Part shown: piece after piece, positions 9,146-17,577 of the stretch | Layout: the number at the start of each line of letters is the position of its first letter | Position numbering within the stretch: position 1 is the stretch's first letter | Assembly (NCBI RefSeq): GCF_900499005.1 | Contig: NZ_LS991316.1 | Location: forward strand, 1,127,869-1,191,868 | From: Actinomyces culturomici | Lineage (GTDB): Bacteria; Actinomycetota; Actinomycetes; Actinomycetales; Actinomycetaceae | DNA: 64,000 nucleotides | Reading direction: 5' to 3' | Translations under genes and position numbers: made by a program | Notes under the pieces: model-generated | What the model was told of the DNA's origin: nothing | Seen by the model: the letters and a program-made list of their open reading frames with translations, nothing else | The model's database searches: none

Positions 9146-9376
9146 ATGAGCCAGGCGGAAACCATTCTTCAGGCGCTCGGCGGCTGGGACAACATCTCGG
9201 CCCTCGAGGCCTGCATCACCCGCATCCGCGCCGAGGTCAAGGACGACGAGGCCATCGACGAGGCCGCGCTGCGCGAGGCGGGCGCCTTCGGCGTCGTCGC
9301 CGTCGGCAACGCGATCCAGGTCGTCATGGGCCCGGAGACCGAGGCGATCGTCGAGGCCATCGAGGCGCTCCGGTGA
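9146..9376 (+). CDS. Stand-alone PTS EIIB domain, glucose/GlcNAc family
   Basis: This 76-residue protein is a complete EIIB domain of the glucose family: ALGGWDNI, then the phosphorylated-cysteine motif ACITRIR with Cys23, and an FGVVAVGNAIQVVMG-type C-terminal half. EIIB takes phosphate from EIIA and passes it to the sugar in EIIC. Here it is a separate gene, overlapping the EIIA gene by GTGA, and no EIIC is present in the window. It may serve an EIIC encoded elsewhere or have a regulatory role. Confidence 0.9.
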   Translation: MSQAETILQALGGWDNISALEACITRIRAEVKDDEAIDEAALREAGAFGVVAVGNAIQVVMGPETEAIVEAIEALR

Positions 9377-9831
9377 CATTCGTCGTTCACGCGCCGCTCG
9401 CGGGCAGCGTGATCGACCTCGCCGACGTCCCCGACCCCGTCTTCGCCGAGGCGATCGTCGGACCGGGATTCGGCCTTGTCCTTCCCGACGAGGCCGAATC
9501 GGTCGACGCCCTCGTGCCCGTGGACGGGGTCCTCTCGTCCCTCCATCCGCACGCGTTCATCGTGAAGCCGACGGACGGCCCGCCCGTCCTCGTCCATCTC
9601 GGCATCGACACCGTCGACCTCAAGGGACGGGGCTTCACGGTCTTCGCCGAAGTCGGGGGCGAGGTCGCGACGGGGGACACCCTCGTCGCTTGGGATCTCG
9701 AACCCGCGAGAACCGCGGGCCTGTCGACCGTCGTCCCCGTCGTCGCGCTCGACCCGAACGCGCGCATCGAGCTGCTCGTCGAGACCGGCGCGGACGTCGA
9801 GGCGGGCGATCCGATCGCCCGGGTCCTCTAG
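9373..9831 (+). CDS. Stand-alone PTS EIIA domain (Crr-like)
   Basis: A 152-residue EIIA of the glucose family. VLVHLGIDTV contains the phosphorylated His75; the partner histidine is His60 in HPHAF. The APLAG opening and GDTLVAWD/GDPIARVL ends are typical. In the PTS, HPr phosphorylates EIIA, which passes phosphate to EIIB and often regulates carbon uptake. It starts at GTG inside the EIIB stop (translational coupling) and its stop overlaps that of the convergent malQ gene by 2 nt. Confidence 0.92.
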   Translation: MTFVVHAPLAGSVIDLADVPDPVFAEAIVGPGFGLVLPDEAESVDALVPVDGVLSSLHPHAFIVKPTDGPPVLVHLGIDTVDLKGRGFTVFAEVGGEVATGDTLVAWDLEPARTAGLSTVVPVVALDPNARIELLVETGADVEAGDPIARVL

Positions 9832-11978
9832 CCCCGCATCGCCCCCGTCATCACCGCGAAGAGCGAGTTCAGGCGCTCGTTCGCGGGAAGGGAGTCGATG
9901 AGGACCTCGACCCCGTCGCCGTCGCACAGCGGCACCCGCCAGTTCGGGTACTGCTTGTTCGTTCCCGGAAGGTTCTGCGGGCGGCGGTCCCCGACCGCGT
10001 CGACGAGCGACGCGACGACGAGTTGGGACGGCGCCTTCGCGACGTAGGCGTGGAGGGCCTCGACGAGTTCGCGCTCAGTCGGCGTCGCCGCCTCGACGAG
10101 CCCGTACTCGCGCAGACGCGCGGTCACCTGCTCGAGTTCGAGACGATCCTTCGCGCGGACCGACTCGACGTCCTCGACGAGGAGGCCGAGTTCGTCGCGC
10201 AGCGTCGTCTGGATGCCCGCGAGATATCCCGCGGTCGGCGGCAGATCATGGGTGTTGACGGCGGCGAGGCACTCGCGCCGGTAAGCGCTCGGGTGGAGCG
10301 GCCACCCGCCCTCGTCCTTCTCAAACCAGAGGATCGACGTCCCGAGGATCCCGCGCTCGCGCAGGTAGTCGCGGACCCAGGGCTCGACGGTGCCGAGATC
10401 CTCGCCGATGACGACCGCGCCCGCGCGCTGGGCCTCGAGGAGCACCGCGCCGACCATCGCCTCGTGGTCGTAGTAGACGTACGTGCCCTCGCCCGCGCCG
10501 CGGCCCGCCGGGATCCACCACAGGCGGAACAGCCCGAGGATATGGTCGATGCGGATCGCGCCCGCGTTCGCGAGGGACGCGCGGACCATGTCGCGGATCG
10601 GCGCGTAGCCGGCCTCGGCGAGCGCGCGCGGCGACCACGGCGGCTCCGACCAGTCCTGGCCCTGCTGGGAGTACATGTCCGGCGGGGCGCCGACGGTCAT
10701 CCCGGCGGCGAAGAGGTCGCGGTGCGACCAGGTCTCAGAGGCCTTCGAGTGGACGCCAACCGCAAGGTCGGCCATGACGCCGATCCCCATGCCGACGCTC
10801 CGGGTGACCTGCTGGGCGCTGCGCATCTGCTCGGAGGCGATCCACTGGCACCACTGCCAGAACTCCACCCGATCGGCGAGTTCCAGCCGGGCCCGCTCGG
10901 CGGAGGAGGCCGTCGACGAGGAGATCTCGTCGGGCAGCTCGTCGGACTCGTTCGCCTCGACGAGGGCGCACCACAGTGCGAAATCGCGGAGGTCCTGGCC
11001 GCCCTCGGCGATGAAGTGCCGGAACGCCGACTCGCGGTGGTAGGTCCGCGGCACGGCGAAGATCAGTTCGAGGGCCTTGCGCTTCGCCTCCCACGTGCGG
11101 TCGCGATCGACGAGGGCGTCCGGGGAGTCGACGGCGTTCGCGGCGAGGCGCAGCTCCTCGATCGCCTTCACCGACTCGGCCGAGGCGCCGTTGTACTCGC
11201 GGATCGCCTCGGGGCGCACGTAGATCGGGTTGATCCACCGGCGCGAGACCGGCAGATACGGGGAGTTCTCGATCGGCGCGATCGGCGAGGACGCGTGGAT
11301 CGGGTTGATGAGGAGGAAGTCGGCGCCCCGGTCGGCGCACACCGCCGCCAGATCCGCGAGGTCCTCGGCGTCGCCGAGCCCCCACGACTTCGCCGAGCGC
11401 GTCGAGTAGAGCTGGGCGGCAACGCCCCAGCGCCGCTTCCCATCGGCGAGGACGCCGCCCGAGATCCGATTCGGGGCGACGAGGAGCGTCGTCGAGTGGA
11501 CCTGGCCGCCCTCGAGCGTCGCGATGATCCGGTGCCAGCCCGTCGGCAGGTAGTCGGGGACCTCGAAGGTCGCGCGCCCGATCGGAGCGCCGTCGACGAC
11601 GCGCGGCGGGCACCAGCGGTCGAGCTGCGCGCACTCCCCCGTCGTCCCGTCCTCGAGGATCCAGGTCACGCGAACCCAGGTCCCGTCGGGCACGTGAACG
11701 GGGAAATCGCGCCGCGCGCCCTCGCGGGCGACGATCGTCGCCGGCAGGGTCCGCCGCCACGCCCGGTTCTCCGTCTCCTCGAGCGCCCGGTGAACGTCCT
11801 CGACGGTCGCATCGACGTCGACCCCGGCGCCGAGGGAGTGGAGGACCGCGAGGAGCGACTCCGCGCTCACATCCCTGCGCTGCCCGTACCAGTCCCAGAA
11901 GAACGTCGAGACCCCGTTGCGATCGGCGAGGGTCCTCAGGGCGTCGATATCGGACGATGCGGGGGAGGTCGAGTCCAC
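9828..11978 (-). CDS. malQ: 4-alpha-glucanotransferase (amylomaltase)
   Basis: A 716-residue GH77 enzyme that transfers alpha-1,4-glucan segments between maltooligosaccharides and releases glucose. The nucleophile is Asp478 in IRIDHILGLFR, the acid/base Glu526 in VVIGEDLGTVEPW, and the third acid lies in NTHDLPPTAGY. The first 150 residues form the extra N-terminal region common in actinobacterial MalQ. The start is GTG with AAGGAG 8 nt upstream. It lies between two orphan EIIB genes and works with GlgX, GlgE and GlgB elsewhere in this window. Confidence 0.95.
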   Translation of the reverse strand: MDSTSPASSDIDALRTLADRNGVSTFFWDWYGQRRDVSAESLLAVLHSLGAGVDVDATVEDVHRALEETENRAWRRTLPATIVAREGARRDFPVHVPDGTWVRVTWILEDGTTGECAQLDRWCPPRVVDGAPIGRATFEVPDYLPTGWHRIIATLEGGQVHSTTLLVAPNRISGGVLADGKRRWGVAAQLYSTRSAKSWGLGDAEDLADLAAVCADRGADFLLINPIHASSPIAPIENSPYLPVSRRWINPIYVRPEAIREYNGASAESVKAIEELRLAANAVDSPDALVDRDRTWEAKRKALELIFAVPRTYHRESAFRHFIAEGGQDLRDFALWCALVEANESDELPDEISSSTASSAERARLELADRVEFWQWCQWIASEQMRSAQQVTRSVGMGIGVMADLAVGVHSKASETWSHRDLFAAGMTVGAPPDMYSQQGQDWSEPPWSPRALAEAGYAPIRDMVRASLANAGAIRIDHILGLFRLWWIPAGRGAGEGTYVYYDHEAMVGAVLLEAQRAGAVVIGEDLGTVEPWVRDYLRERGILGTSILWFEKDEGGWPLHPSAYRRECLAAVNTHDLPPTAGYLAGIQTTLRDELGLLVEDVESVRAKDRLELEQVTARLREYGLVEAATPTERELVEALHAYVAKAPSQLVVASLVDAVGDRRPQNLPGTNKQYPNWRVPLCDGDGVEVLIDSLPANERLNSLFAVMTGAMRG

Positions 11979-12090
11979 GAATCCAGCTCCTTCGATGTGC
12001 TTTGCGTGTAAGCCAGTCTAGGCGTCCGCGCCCGCCCTTAGGGCCGTTCGAGCCGCTCGCGGCCGAATCGTCGCGAGAATCGCACCCGCG

Positions 12091-12330
12091 TCAGCGCGCG
12101 GCGAGGATCTCGCGCATCTCCTCCGCGATGGAGTCGGACACCTGGCCGGCGACGATCTGGACGACGGCGCCCGAGCGGACGACCGCGAGCACGCCGGGGA
12201 TCCGCAGCGCCGCCTCGTCGACCTCGTGCTGGCTCGCGACCTCGACGCGGATCCTCAGCGAGCAGGGCTCGATATCGAGGATGTTCTCCGCGCCGCCGAG
12301 GGCGGCGATGAGCGCGCGCGCCGAATCCAT
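12091..12330 (-). CDS. Second orphan PTS EIIB domain with variant active-site motif
   Basis: A 79-residue glucose-family EIIB paralogue of the protein at 9146 (shared ALGG, RIR, VDEAALR and GAVVQIV). Its motif is EPCSLRIR: the cysteine (Cys23) and the RIR that follows are kept, but the Thr of the usual C-x-T-R is Leu. It has its own AGAAGG ribosome binding site and stands 112 nt upstream of malQ on the same strand. It could accept phosphate without passing it to a sugar, or act as a regulatory paralogue; that is inference. Confidence 0.85.
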   Translation of the reverse strand: MDSARALIAALGGAENILDIEPCSLRIRVEVASQHEVDEAALRIPGVLAVVRSGAVVQIVAGQVSDSIAEEMREILAAR

Positions 12331-12466
12331 GAAACACCTTCTGCCGTTCGCGCCCCCTCATGGGGCTGCGACCCGGGTCACATCATAGTTCGCGGGGCCC
12401 TGGTGGGCAATGCGCCCCATCGGCCCGGGCGCGGCGTCCTCGTCGATGAGGGTGAAGAATGGGGGC

Positions 12467-13426
12467 ATGACGAAACCCGTGGACGTGCCCCTCATCTCGA
12501 CCGAGCCCGTCGCGTCGGTCCTGCGGATCCTCGCCCTCGAGGAGTCCGGGAACGACCTCTTCACGGGGTATTCACTCCCCCAGGTCCGGCGCGTCTACGG
12601 CGGCCAGGTCATCGCCCAATCGCTCCTCGCCGCCGCCGCGACCGTCGCCCCCGAGCGCCTCCCCCACTCCTTCCACACGTACTTCATGCGCGGTGGAGAT
12701 CCCTCGCTCCCCTTCGAACTCGAGGTCCGCAGGCTCCGCGACGGCCGCTCCTTCTCCTCGCGTCGCGTCGTCTGCCGCCAGGACGACCAGGAGATCCTCG
12801 CCCTCCAGGCGTCCTACGAGGGTCCCGAGGACGGGCTCGTCTTCACGACCGAGCCGCCCGAGGTCCCGGCCCCGGAGGACCTGGCGAGCGCCCTCGAGAT
12901 CTTCCGCGCGATGGACCACCCCGTCGGCAGATTCCTCGGGAAGACGACGGCCTTCGACGTCCGGCACGTCCAGCAGTCGCTCTACACGAAGGCCGACGAA
13001 TCACGGTCGAACCGCCAGCAGCTGTGGATGCGCCCGCGCGCCGCGATCCCGGCCGGCGCGAGCCAGCACCTCCACCGGGCACTCCTCGCCTACGTCATCG
13101 ACCAGGTGATGTTCGAACCCGCGATGCGCGTCCTCGGACTGTCGTGGATGACACCGGGCATGTCGGCCGCCTCCCTCGATCACGCGATGTGGTTCCACCG
13201 GGACGTCGACGTCAACGAATGGCTCCTCTTCGACGGTGAGTGCACGAACGTCAACAACGGCCGGACCCTCGCGAGGAACCGAGTCTTCACGCGCGACGGC
13301 GTCCTCGTCGCCGAGGCCGAGCAGCAGGGCATGCTCCGCATCCCCGGCGAGGGCCACCAGGGTTCTGGCCGCTGGGGCTTCGGCGTCGACCCCGCGACCG
13401 GGAAGCCCCGCATCGGCTCCGCCTGA
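12467..13426 (+). CDS. tesB: Acyl-CoA thioesterase II
   Basis: A 319-residue double hotdog thioesterase that hydrolyses acyl-CoA to free acid and CoA. GGQVIAQSL and HSFHTYFMRGG mark the first hotdog. The second has SLDHAMWFHRDV (conserved Asp) and ends near GVLVAEAEQQGMLR. Length is slightly above the E. coli enzyme. I chose ATG 12467: AAGAAT lies exactly 6 nt upstream, as in other leaderless genes here, and upstream in-frame codons are not conserved-looking. The 136 nt before it hold no gene. Confidence 0.9.
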   Translation: MTKPVDVPLISTEPVASVLRILALEESGNDLFTGYSLPQVRRVYGGQVIAQSLLAAAATVAPERLPHSFHTYFMRGGDPSLPFELEVRRLRDGRSFSSRRVVCRQDDQEILALQASYEGPEDGLVFTTEPPEVPAPEDLASALEIFRAMDHPVGRFLGKTTAFDVRHVQQSLYTKADESRSNRQQLWMRPRAAIPAGASQHLHRALLAYVIDQVMFEPAMRVLGLSWMTPGMSAASLDHAMWFHRDVDVNEWLLFDGECTNVNNGRTLARNRVFTRDGVLVAEAEQQGMLRIPGEGHQGSGRWGFGVDPATGKPRIGSA

Positions 13427-13440
13427 CGCGGGGAGTCGTG

Positions 13441-13775
13441 CGCCCGAAACCGCTCCCAACCCCAGCATTTTCGGGCGCACACGCCGGAAACGGGCACACA
13501 CCGCCGGCAACGCGCCCGAAACCGCTCCCAACCCCAGCATTTTCGGGCGCACACGCCGGAATCGGGCGCACACCGCCGGCAACGCGCCCGAAACCGCTCC
13601 CAACCCCAGCATTTTCGGGCGCACACGCCGGAAACGGGCGCACACCGCCGGCAACGCGCCCGAAACCGCTCCCAACCCCAGCATTTTCGGGCGCACACGG
13701 CAGAATCGGGCGCACACCGCCGGCAATGCGTCTGAAACCGCCAACAGACCGCTTCCCGGATGGGCGCACAACTCC
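13441..13775. repeat. Four 72-bp tandem repeats plus a decayed fifth
   Basis: Units begin at 13441, 13513, 13585 and 13657, with a diverged partial unit from 13729. Each opens with CGCCCGAAA and carries the complement TTTCGGGCG 19 nt later, so each can form a 9-12-bp hairpin. A second half follows with CGGGCGCACACCGCCGG. Units differ at only a few positions. The period is a multiple of three, which creates artefactual open frames with a 24-residue repeat; none has a start or ribosome binding site. Confidence 0.9.
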
Positions 13776-13784
13776 ACAGCCAAA

Positions 13785-13820
13785 GGTGGGGCCGCGACTC
13801 CGAAGAGTCGCGGCCCCACC
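13785..13820. terminator. Bidirectional hairpin terminator
   Basis: A perfect 16-bp stem (GGTGGGGCCGCGACTC with its complement) with a CGAA loop stands between the two repeat arrays, between the convergent genes tesB and ettA. Confidence 0.75.
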
Positions 13821-13842
13821 GCTGCATGATCGCCCCGTGAAC

Positions 13843-14111
13843 GGGTCGGCGTCTCAGCTCAGTCGCGCGTGTTCGGCTCCGCCTGCGGCGCGTCTCCATC
13901 GCCTCGCGCTCGACCCGCAAGCGGGTCGGCGTCTCAGCTCAGTCGCGCGTGTTCGGCTCCGCCTGCGGCGCGTCTCCATCGCCTCGCGCTCGACCCGCAA
14001 GCGGGTCGGCGTCTCAGCTCAGTCGCGCGTGTTCGGCTCCGCCTGCGGCGCGTCTCCATCGCCTCGCGCTCGACCCGCAAGCGGGTCGGCGTCTCAGCTC
14101 AGTCGCGCGTG
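13843..14111. repeat. Three identical 80-bp tandem repeats abutting the ettA 3' end
   Basis: Units start at 13861, 13941 and 14021 and appear identical, with an 18-nt partial copy before them. Each boundary repeats TCAGTCGCGCGTG, which at 14099-14111 is the last 13 nt of ettA. Each unit also holds the hairpin CGACCCGC-AA-GCGGGTCG (13911-13928, 13991-14008, 14071-14088). The unit is therefore the ettA terminus with its terminator, copied in tandem. Confidence 0.9.
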
Positions 14112-15781
14112 AGCTTCCTGTGGGTGACTCGGTGCGGGGTCGCCGCGTCCTGGCCGAGGCGCTCGATCTTGTTCTTCTCGTAGGACTCGAAGTTCCCCTC
14201 GAACCAGTACCACTGGGCCGGATCCTCCTCCGTGCCCTCCCACGCGAGGATGTGGGTGGCGACGCGGTCGAGGAACCAGCGATCGTGGGTGACGACGACG
14301 GCGCAGCCGGGGAACTGGAGGAGCGCGTTCTCCAGCGACCCGAGGGTCTCGACGTCAAGGTCGTTCGTCGGCTCGTCGAGGAGCAGGAGGTTGCCGCCCT
14401 GCTTAAGCGTGAGCGCGAGGTTGAGTCGGTTCCGCTCGCCGCCCGAGAGGACGCCCGCCGGCTTCTGCTGGTCGGGGCCCTTGAAGCCGAAGGCGGACAC
14501 GTAGGCGCGCGAGGGCATCTCGACGTTGCCGACCTGGATGTAGTCGAGTCCGTCGGAGACGACCTGCCACAGCGTCTTGTCCGGGTCGATGCCGGCGCGG
14601 TTCTGGTCGACGTAGGAGATCTTCACGGTCTCGCCGATCGTGAGCTCGCCGCCGTCGAGCGGTTCGAGGCCGACGATCGTCTTGAAGAGCGTCGTCTTGC
14701 CGACGCCGTTCGGGCCGATGACGCCGACGATGCCGTTGCGCGGCAAGGAGAACGAGAGGCCGTCGATGAGCGTGCGGTCGCCGAAGCCCTTCTTGAGGTT
14801 CTTCGCCTCGATGACGATCGAGCCGAGCCTCGGCCCCGGCGGGATCTGGATCTCCTCGAAGTCGAGCTTCCGGGTGCGCTCGGCCTCGGCGGCCATCTCC
14901 TCGTAGCGCTCGAGTCGGGCCTTCGACTTCGCCTGACGGCCCTTGGGGTTCGAGCGGACCCACTCGAGCTCCTCCTTGAGACGCTTCGCGAGCTTCGCGT
15001 CCTTCTGCCCCTGGACCTGGAGGCGCTTCTCCTTGGTCTCGAGGTAGGTCGAGTAGTTGCCCTCGTAGGGGTAGAGGTGGCCGCGGTCGACTTCGGCGAT
15101 CCATCCGGCGACATGGTCGAGGAAGTAGCGGTCGTGGGTGACGGCGATGACGGCGCCCGCGTAGCTCGAGAGGTGCTTCTCGAGCCAGAGGACGGACTCG
15201 GCGTCGAGGTGGTTCGTCGGCTCGTCGAGGAGGAGCAGGTCCGGCGCCTCGATGAGGAGTCGGCAGAGAGCGACGCGGCGTCGCTCGCCGCCGGAGAGGA
15301 CGGACACGGGCTGGTCGGCGGGCGGGCAGCGCAGCGCGTCCATCGCCTGTTCGAGCTGGGAGTCGATGTCCCAGGCGTTCGCGGCGTCGAGGGCGTCCTG
15401 GAGCTTGCCCATCTCCTCCATGAGGGAATCGAAGTCGGCGTCCGGGTTGCCCATCTCCTCGGAAATCTCGTTGAAGCGGGCGAGCTTCGCGAAGATGTCG
15501 CCGGCGCCCATGCGAACGTTCTCGATGACGGTCTTCGTATCGTCGAGCTTCGGCTCCTGCTCGAGAATGCCGACGGTGTACCCGGGGGTCAGGCGGGCCT
15601 CGCCGTTGCTCGGTTCGTCGAGCCCGGCCATGATTTTGAGGATCGAGGACTTGCCGGCGCCGTTCGGACCGACCATGCCGATCTTCGCGCCCGGGAAGAA
15701 GGACATGCTGACGTCGTCGAGGATCACCTTGTCCCCGTGCGCCTTGCGAGCCTTGATCATCTGGTAGATGTACTCAGCCAC
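14099..15781 (-). CDS. ettA: Energy-dependent translational throttle protein EttA
   Basis: A 560-residue ABC-F ATPase that binds the ribosomal E site and gates the first elongation step according to ATP/ADP. Two ABC cassettes are seen: Walker A GPNGAGKSS and GPNGVGKTT, signatures SGGERRRVAL and SGGERNRLNL, Walker B LLLLDEPTNHLD and LLLLDEPTNDLD. The charged helical linker of ABC-F proteins lies between. There are no membrane segments. The start is GTG with GGAG 5 nt upstream; an earlier ATG is out of frame. It lies downstream of ssb and orn on the same strand, but 253 nt of gene-free DNA separates it from ssb. Confidence 0.95.
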   Translation of the reverse strand: MAEYIYQMIKARKAHGDKVILDDVSMSFFPGAKIGMVGPNGAGKSSILKIMAGLDEPSNGEARLTPGYTVGILEQEPKLDDTKTVIENVRMGAGDIFAKLARFNEISEEMGNPDADFDSLMEEMGKLQDALDAANAWDIDSQLEQAMDALRCPPADQPVSVLSGGERRRVALCRLLIEAPDLLLLDEPTNHLDAESVLWLEKHLSSYAGAVIAVTHDRYFLDHVAGWIAEVDRGHLYPYEGNYSTYLETKEKRLQVQGQKDAKLAKRLKEELEWVRSNPKGRQAKSKARLERYEEMAAEAERTRKLDFEEIQIPPGPRLGSIVIEAKNLKKGFGDRTLIDGLSFSLPRNGIVGVIGPNGVGKTTLFKTIVGLEPLDGGELTIGETVKISYVDQNRAGIDPDKTLWQVVSDGLDYIQVGNVEMPSRAYVSAFGFKGPDQQKPAGVLSGGERNRLNLALTLKQGGNLLLLDEPTNDLDVETLGSLENALLQFPGCAVVVTHDRWFLDRVATHILAWEGTEEDPAQWYWFEGNFESYEKNKIERLGQDAATPHRVTHRKLTRD

Positions 15782-16034
15782 TGTTCTCCATCCGAAGTGG
15801 TGGTGGGTGGGCGGCGTCGCCGCCGAGGTCCCTCCCATGCTAGGCCACGCCCCGCGCGTTCGCCCCGCCCGGAGCCCCTCCCCCGGCGTGGGCACGGCCA
15901 CGTCGCCGCCGCGGAGGGGGGGCCGTCCGCCCGCCTTCTTCCTTCCCCGTCGTCGGGATCGACGAGGCCGGGTCGGCGCGCGGGGAGAACGGAGGAGATG
16001 AGCCGCCTCCCCGCACGTCGACGCTCGACCACGG
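15782..16034. other. Gene-free leader region of ettA
   Basis: These 253 nt are GC-rich with G/C runs near 15900-15950 and no convincing gene. They probably contain the ettA promoter; I see no confident -10/-35 pair. Confidence 0.4.
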
Positions 16035-16667
16035 TCAGTAGGCGAAGACCCGTCCGGTTCGCGCTCCCGTTGATGAGGAGTCGTCGGAATCGAAGTCCTC
16101 GTCGGAGCGATCCTCCGTGTCCGACTCGGCCGCCGTCTCCTCGCCCACCGCGTCGGCCCCGAGTTCCGCGAGCTCCGCGTCGAGCTCGTCGATCCCGCCG
16201 TCCGCCTCATCGGCCCTCGAGTCCGACGCCCGCGCCCCGTCCTCGTCGATCGGAGGAACGGAAGCGGGACTGTTCGCGGGTTCCGAGGCGGGGGCGGCGA
16301 ACACGGGCCTCGGCGTCTTCGAGAAGACGGTGCGACCGTTGGCGAGGTCGTGGCCGACGGTCTGCGCCGTGATGACGAGTTCGGAGCGAGGCTCGCCGGT
16401 CTCCGCGATCCACGCGCTCGCCGTGGGGCGGCCGACGACGATGATCGGGTCGCCCTTGGCAATCGAGTGGAAGGCGTTCTCCGCGAGCTTGTCCCAGGCG
16501 CGAATGGTGTACCAGGTGGTCCTCCCCTGGGTGAGGACCCCCTCGGCGGAGGCGAACCAGTTCGTCACCGCCAGTCGGAATCGTGTCGTCACCTGGCCGG
16601 TCTGCGTCTTCGCCACCTTGAGATCGGTGCCGACGCGGCCTCTCAGGGTGATCGTCGTGTCGCTCAT
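16035..16667 (-). CDS. ssb: Single-stranded DNA-binding protein paralogue lacking the C-terminal tip
   Basis: A 210-residue protein with an N-terminal SSB OB-fold (about 1-110; TLRGRVGTDLKVAKT, RFRLAVTNWF, WYTIRAWDKLAENA) and a long acidic, disordered tail (about 125-205). Standard bacterial SSBs end in a DDDIPF-type tip that recruits partner proteins. This one ends GRVFAY, so tip contacts are probably altered. It has a strong AAGGAGG ribosome binding site before ATG 16667. It is more likely an accessory SSB than the main replication SSB. Confidence 0.85.
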   Translation of the reverse strand: MSDTTITLRGRVGTDLKVAKTQTGQVTTRFRLAVTNWFASAEGVLTQGRTTWYTIRAWDKLAENAFHSIAKGDPIIVVGRPTASAWIAETGEPRSELVITAQTVGHDLANGRTVFSKTPRPVFAAPASEPANSPASVPPIDEDGARASDSRADEADGGIDELDAELAELGADAVGEETAAESDTEDRSDEDFDSDDSSSTGARTGRVFAY

Positions 16668-16793
16668 GCGTCCTCCTTGATCGGGGCCGGCCCTGCGCCG
16701 GCGACGACAGGCTCGCCCGTTCCCGCGCCGCGCGCGAGGCCCGCCCCGCCCGCCTGTGGATCGAAGAGGACGAGGCGCGCGCCTGTGGACGCG

Positions 16794-16829
16794 CATCGGG
16801 GCGGCGACCCGACGGCCGCCGCCCCGATG
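16794..16829 (-). terminator. Terminator after orn
   Basis: A 13-bp perfect stem (CATCGGGGCGGCG with its complement) with a 10-nt loop begins 17 nt after the orn stop codon, separating orn from ssb. Confidence 0.65.
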
Positions 16830-16845
16830 AGGAGGAAGGATGGAC

Positions 16846-17478
16846 TCAGGCGTCCTCGCCGATCGCCGGGATCTTGAGCGCGAGCGCCTCCTTGAGCGCC
16901 TTGTCGGCCTGCGCCTTCGTCACCGGCTCGGCCGGGAAGAGGACGCGACGGTAGTACTCGAGCTCCTGGATCGACTCGAGGATGTCGGCGAGGGCGCGAT
17001 GGCCGCCGTGCTTGACCGGGGCGCCCTCGAAGGCGCGGCGGTACCAGCGCTTCGCGAGCTCCTTGATCGAGGAGACGTCGACGATCCGGTAGTGGAGGTG
17101 CTCGATGACCGAGGGCATGTACGCCTCGAGGAACATCTTGTCGGTGCCGACGGAGTTGCCGGCGAGGATCGCCTTGCCCTGCTCGGGGACGAACTTCTTG
17201 ATGTAGGCGAGGACCTGGTCGGTGGCCTCCTCGAGGGTGAGACCCTCCGCGAGGTCGTCGAGGAGCCCGGACGAGGTGTGCATGTCGCGGACGAAGTCGT
17301 TCATGTGGTCGAGGGCCGCCTGGGGCGGGGCGATGAGAACGTCGATCCCCTTGTCGACGATGCGCAGGTCGGCGTCGGTGATGACGACGGCCACCTCGAT
17401 GAGGGCGTCGTTCGCGACGTCGAGTCCGGTCATTTCGCAGTCGATCCAGACGAGCGGATCCTTGATTTTCGCAGTCAC
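16846..17478 (-). CDS. orn: Oligoribonuclease
   Basis: A 210-residue DEDDh 3'-5' exoribonuclease that degrades di- to pentanucleotides, including pGpG. WIDCEMTGLD supplies Asp13 and Glu15, the middle motif holds GNSVGTDKMFL, and GGHRALADI gives the catalytic His and last Asp. Length and motifs are typical. GTG at 17478 follows TAGACT by exactly 6 nt, indicating a leaderless transcript. It diverges from ilvA. Confidence 0.96.
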   Translation of the reverse strand: MTAKIKDPLVWIDCEMTGLDVANDALIEVAVVITDADLRIVDKGIDVLIAPPQAALDHMNDFVRDMHTSSGLLDDLAEGLTLEEATDQVLAYIKKFVPEQGKAILAGNSVGTDKMFLEAYMPSVIEHLHYRIVDVSSIKELAKRWYRRAFEGAPVKHGGHRALADILESIQELEYYRRVLFPAEPVTKAQADKALKEALALKIPAIGEDA

Positions 17479-17541
17479 CCGCCCAGTCTACGGCCGCTCG
17501 CCGAGGGGCCCGCGCGGACGTGATCGGCGCCGCACTACACT
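17479..17541. promoter_or_regulatory. Divergent promoter region of orn and ilvA
   Basis: On the minus strand TAGACT (17485-17490) stands 6 nt before the orn GTG. On the plus strand TACACT (17536-17541) is a likely ilvA -10 with a start near 17548. Confidence 0.55.
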
Positions 17542-17577
17542 GCGAGCGATATCGGGAAACGGGTGTGGGAGGATGCC

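Noticed and set aside
13236..13829. Protein with a 24-residue repeat encoded by the 72-bp array
   Set aside because: The period is simply divisible by three. There is no start, ribosome binding site or codon bias, and both strands are equally open.
13441..14111. CRISPR array
   Set aside because: The units are contiguous tandem repeats without unique spacers, and no cas gene lies in the window.
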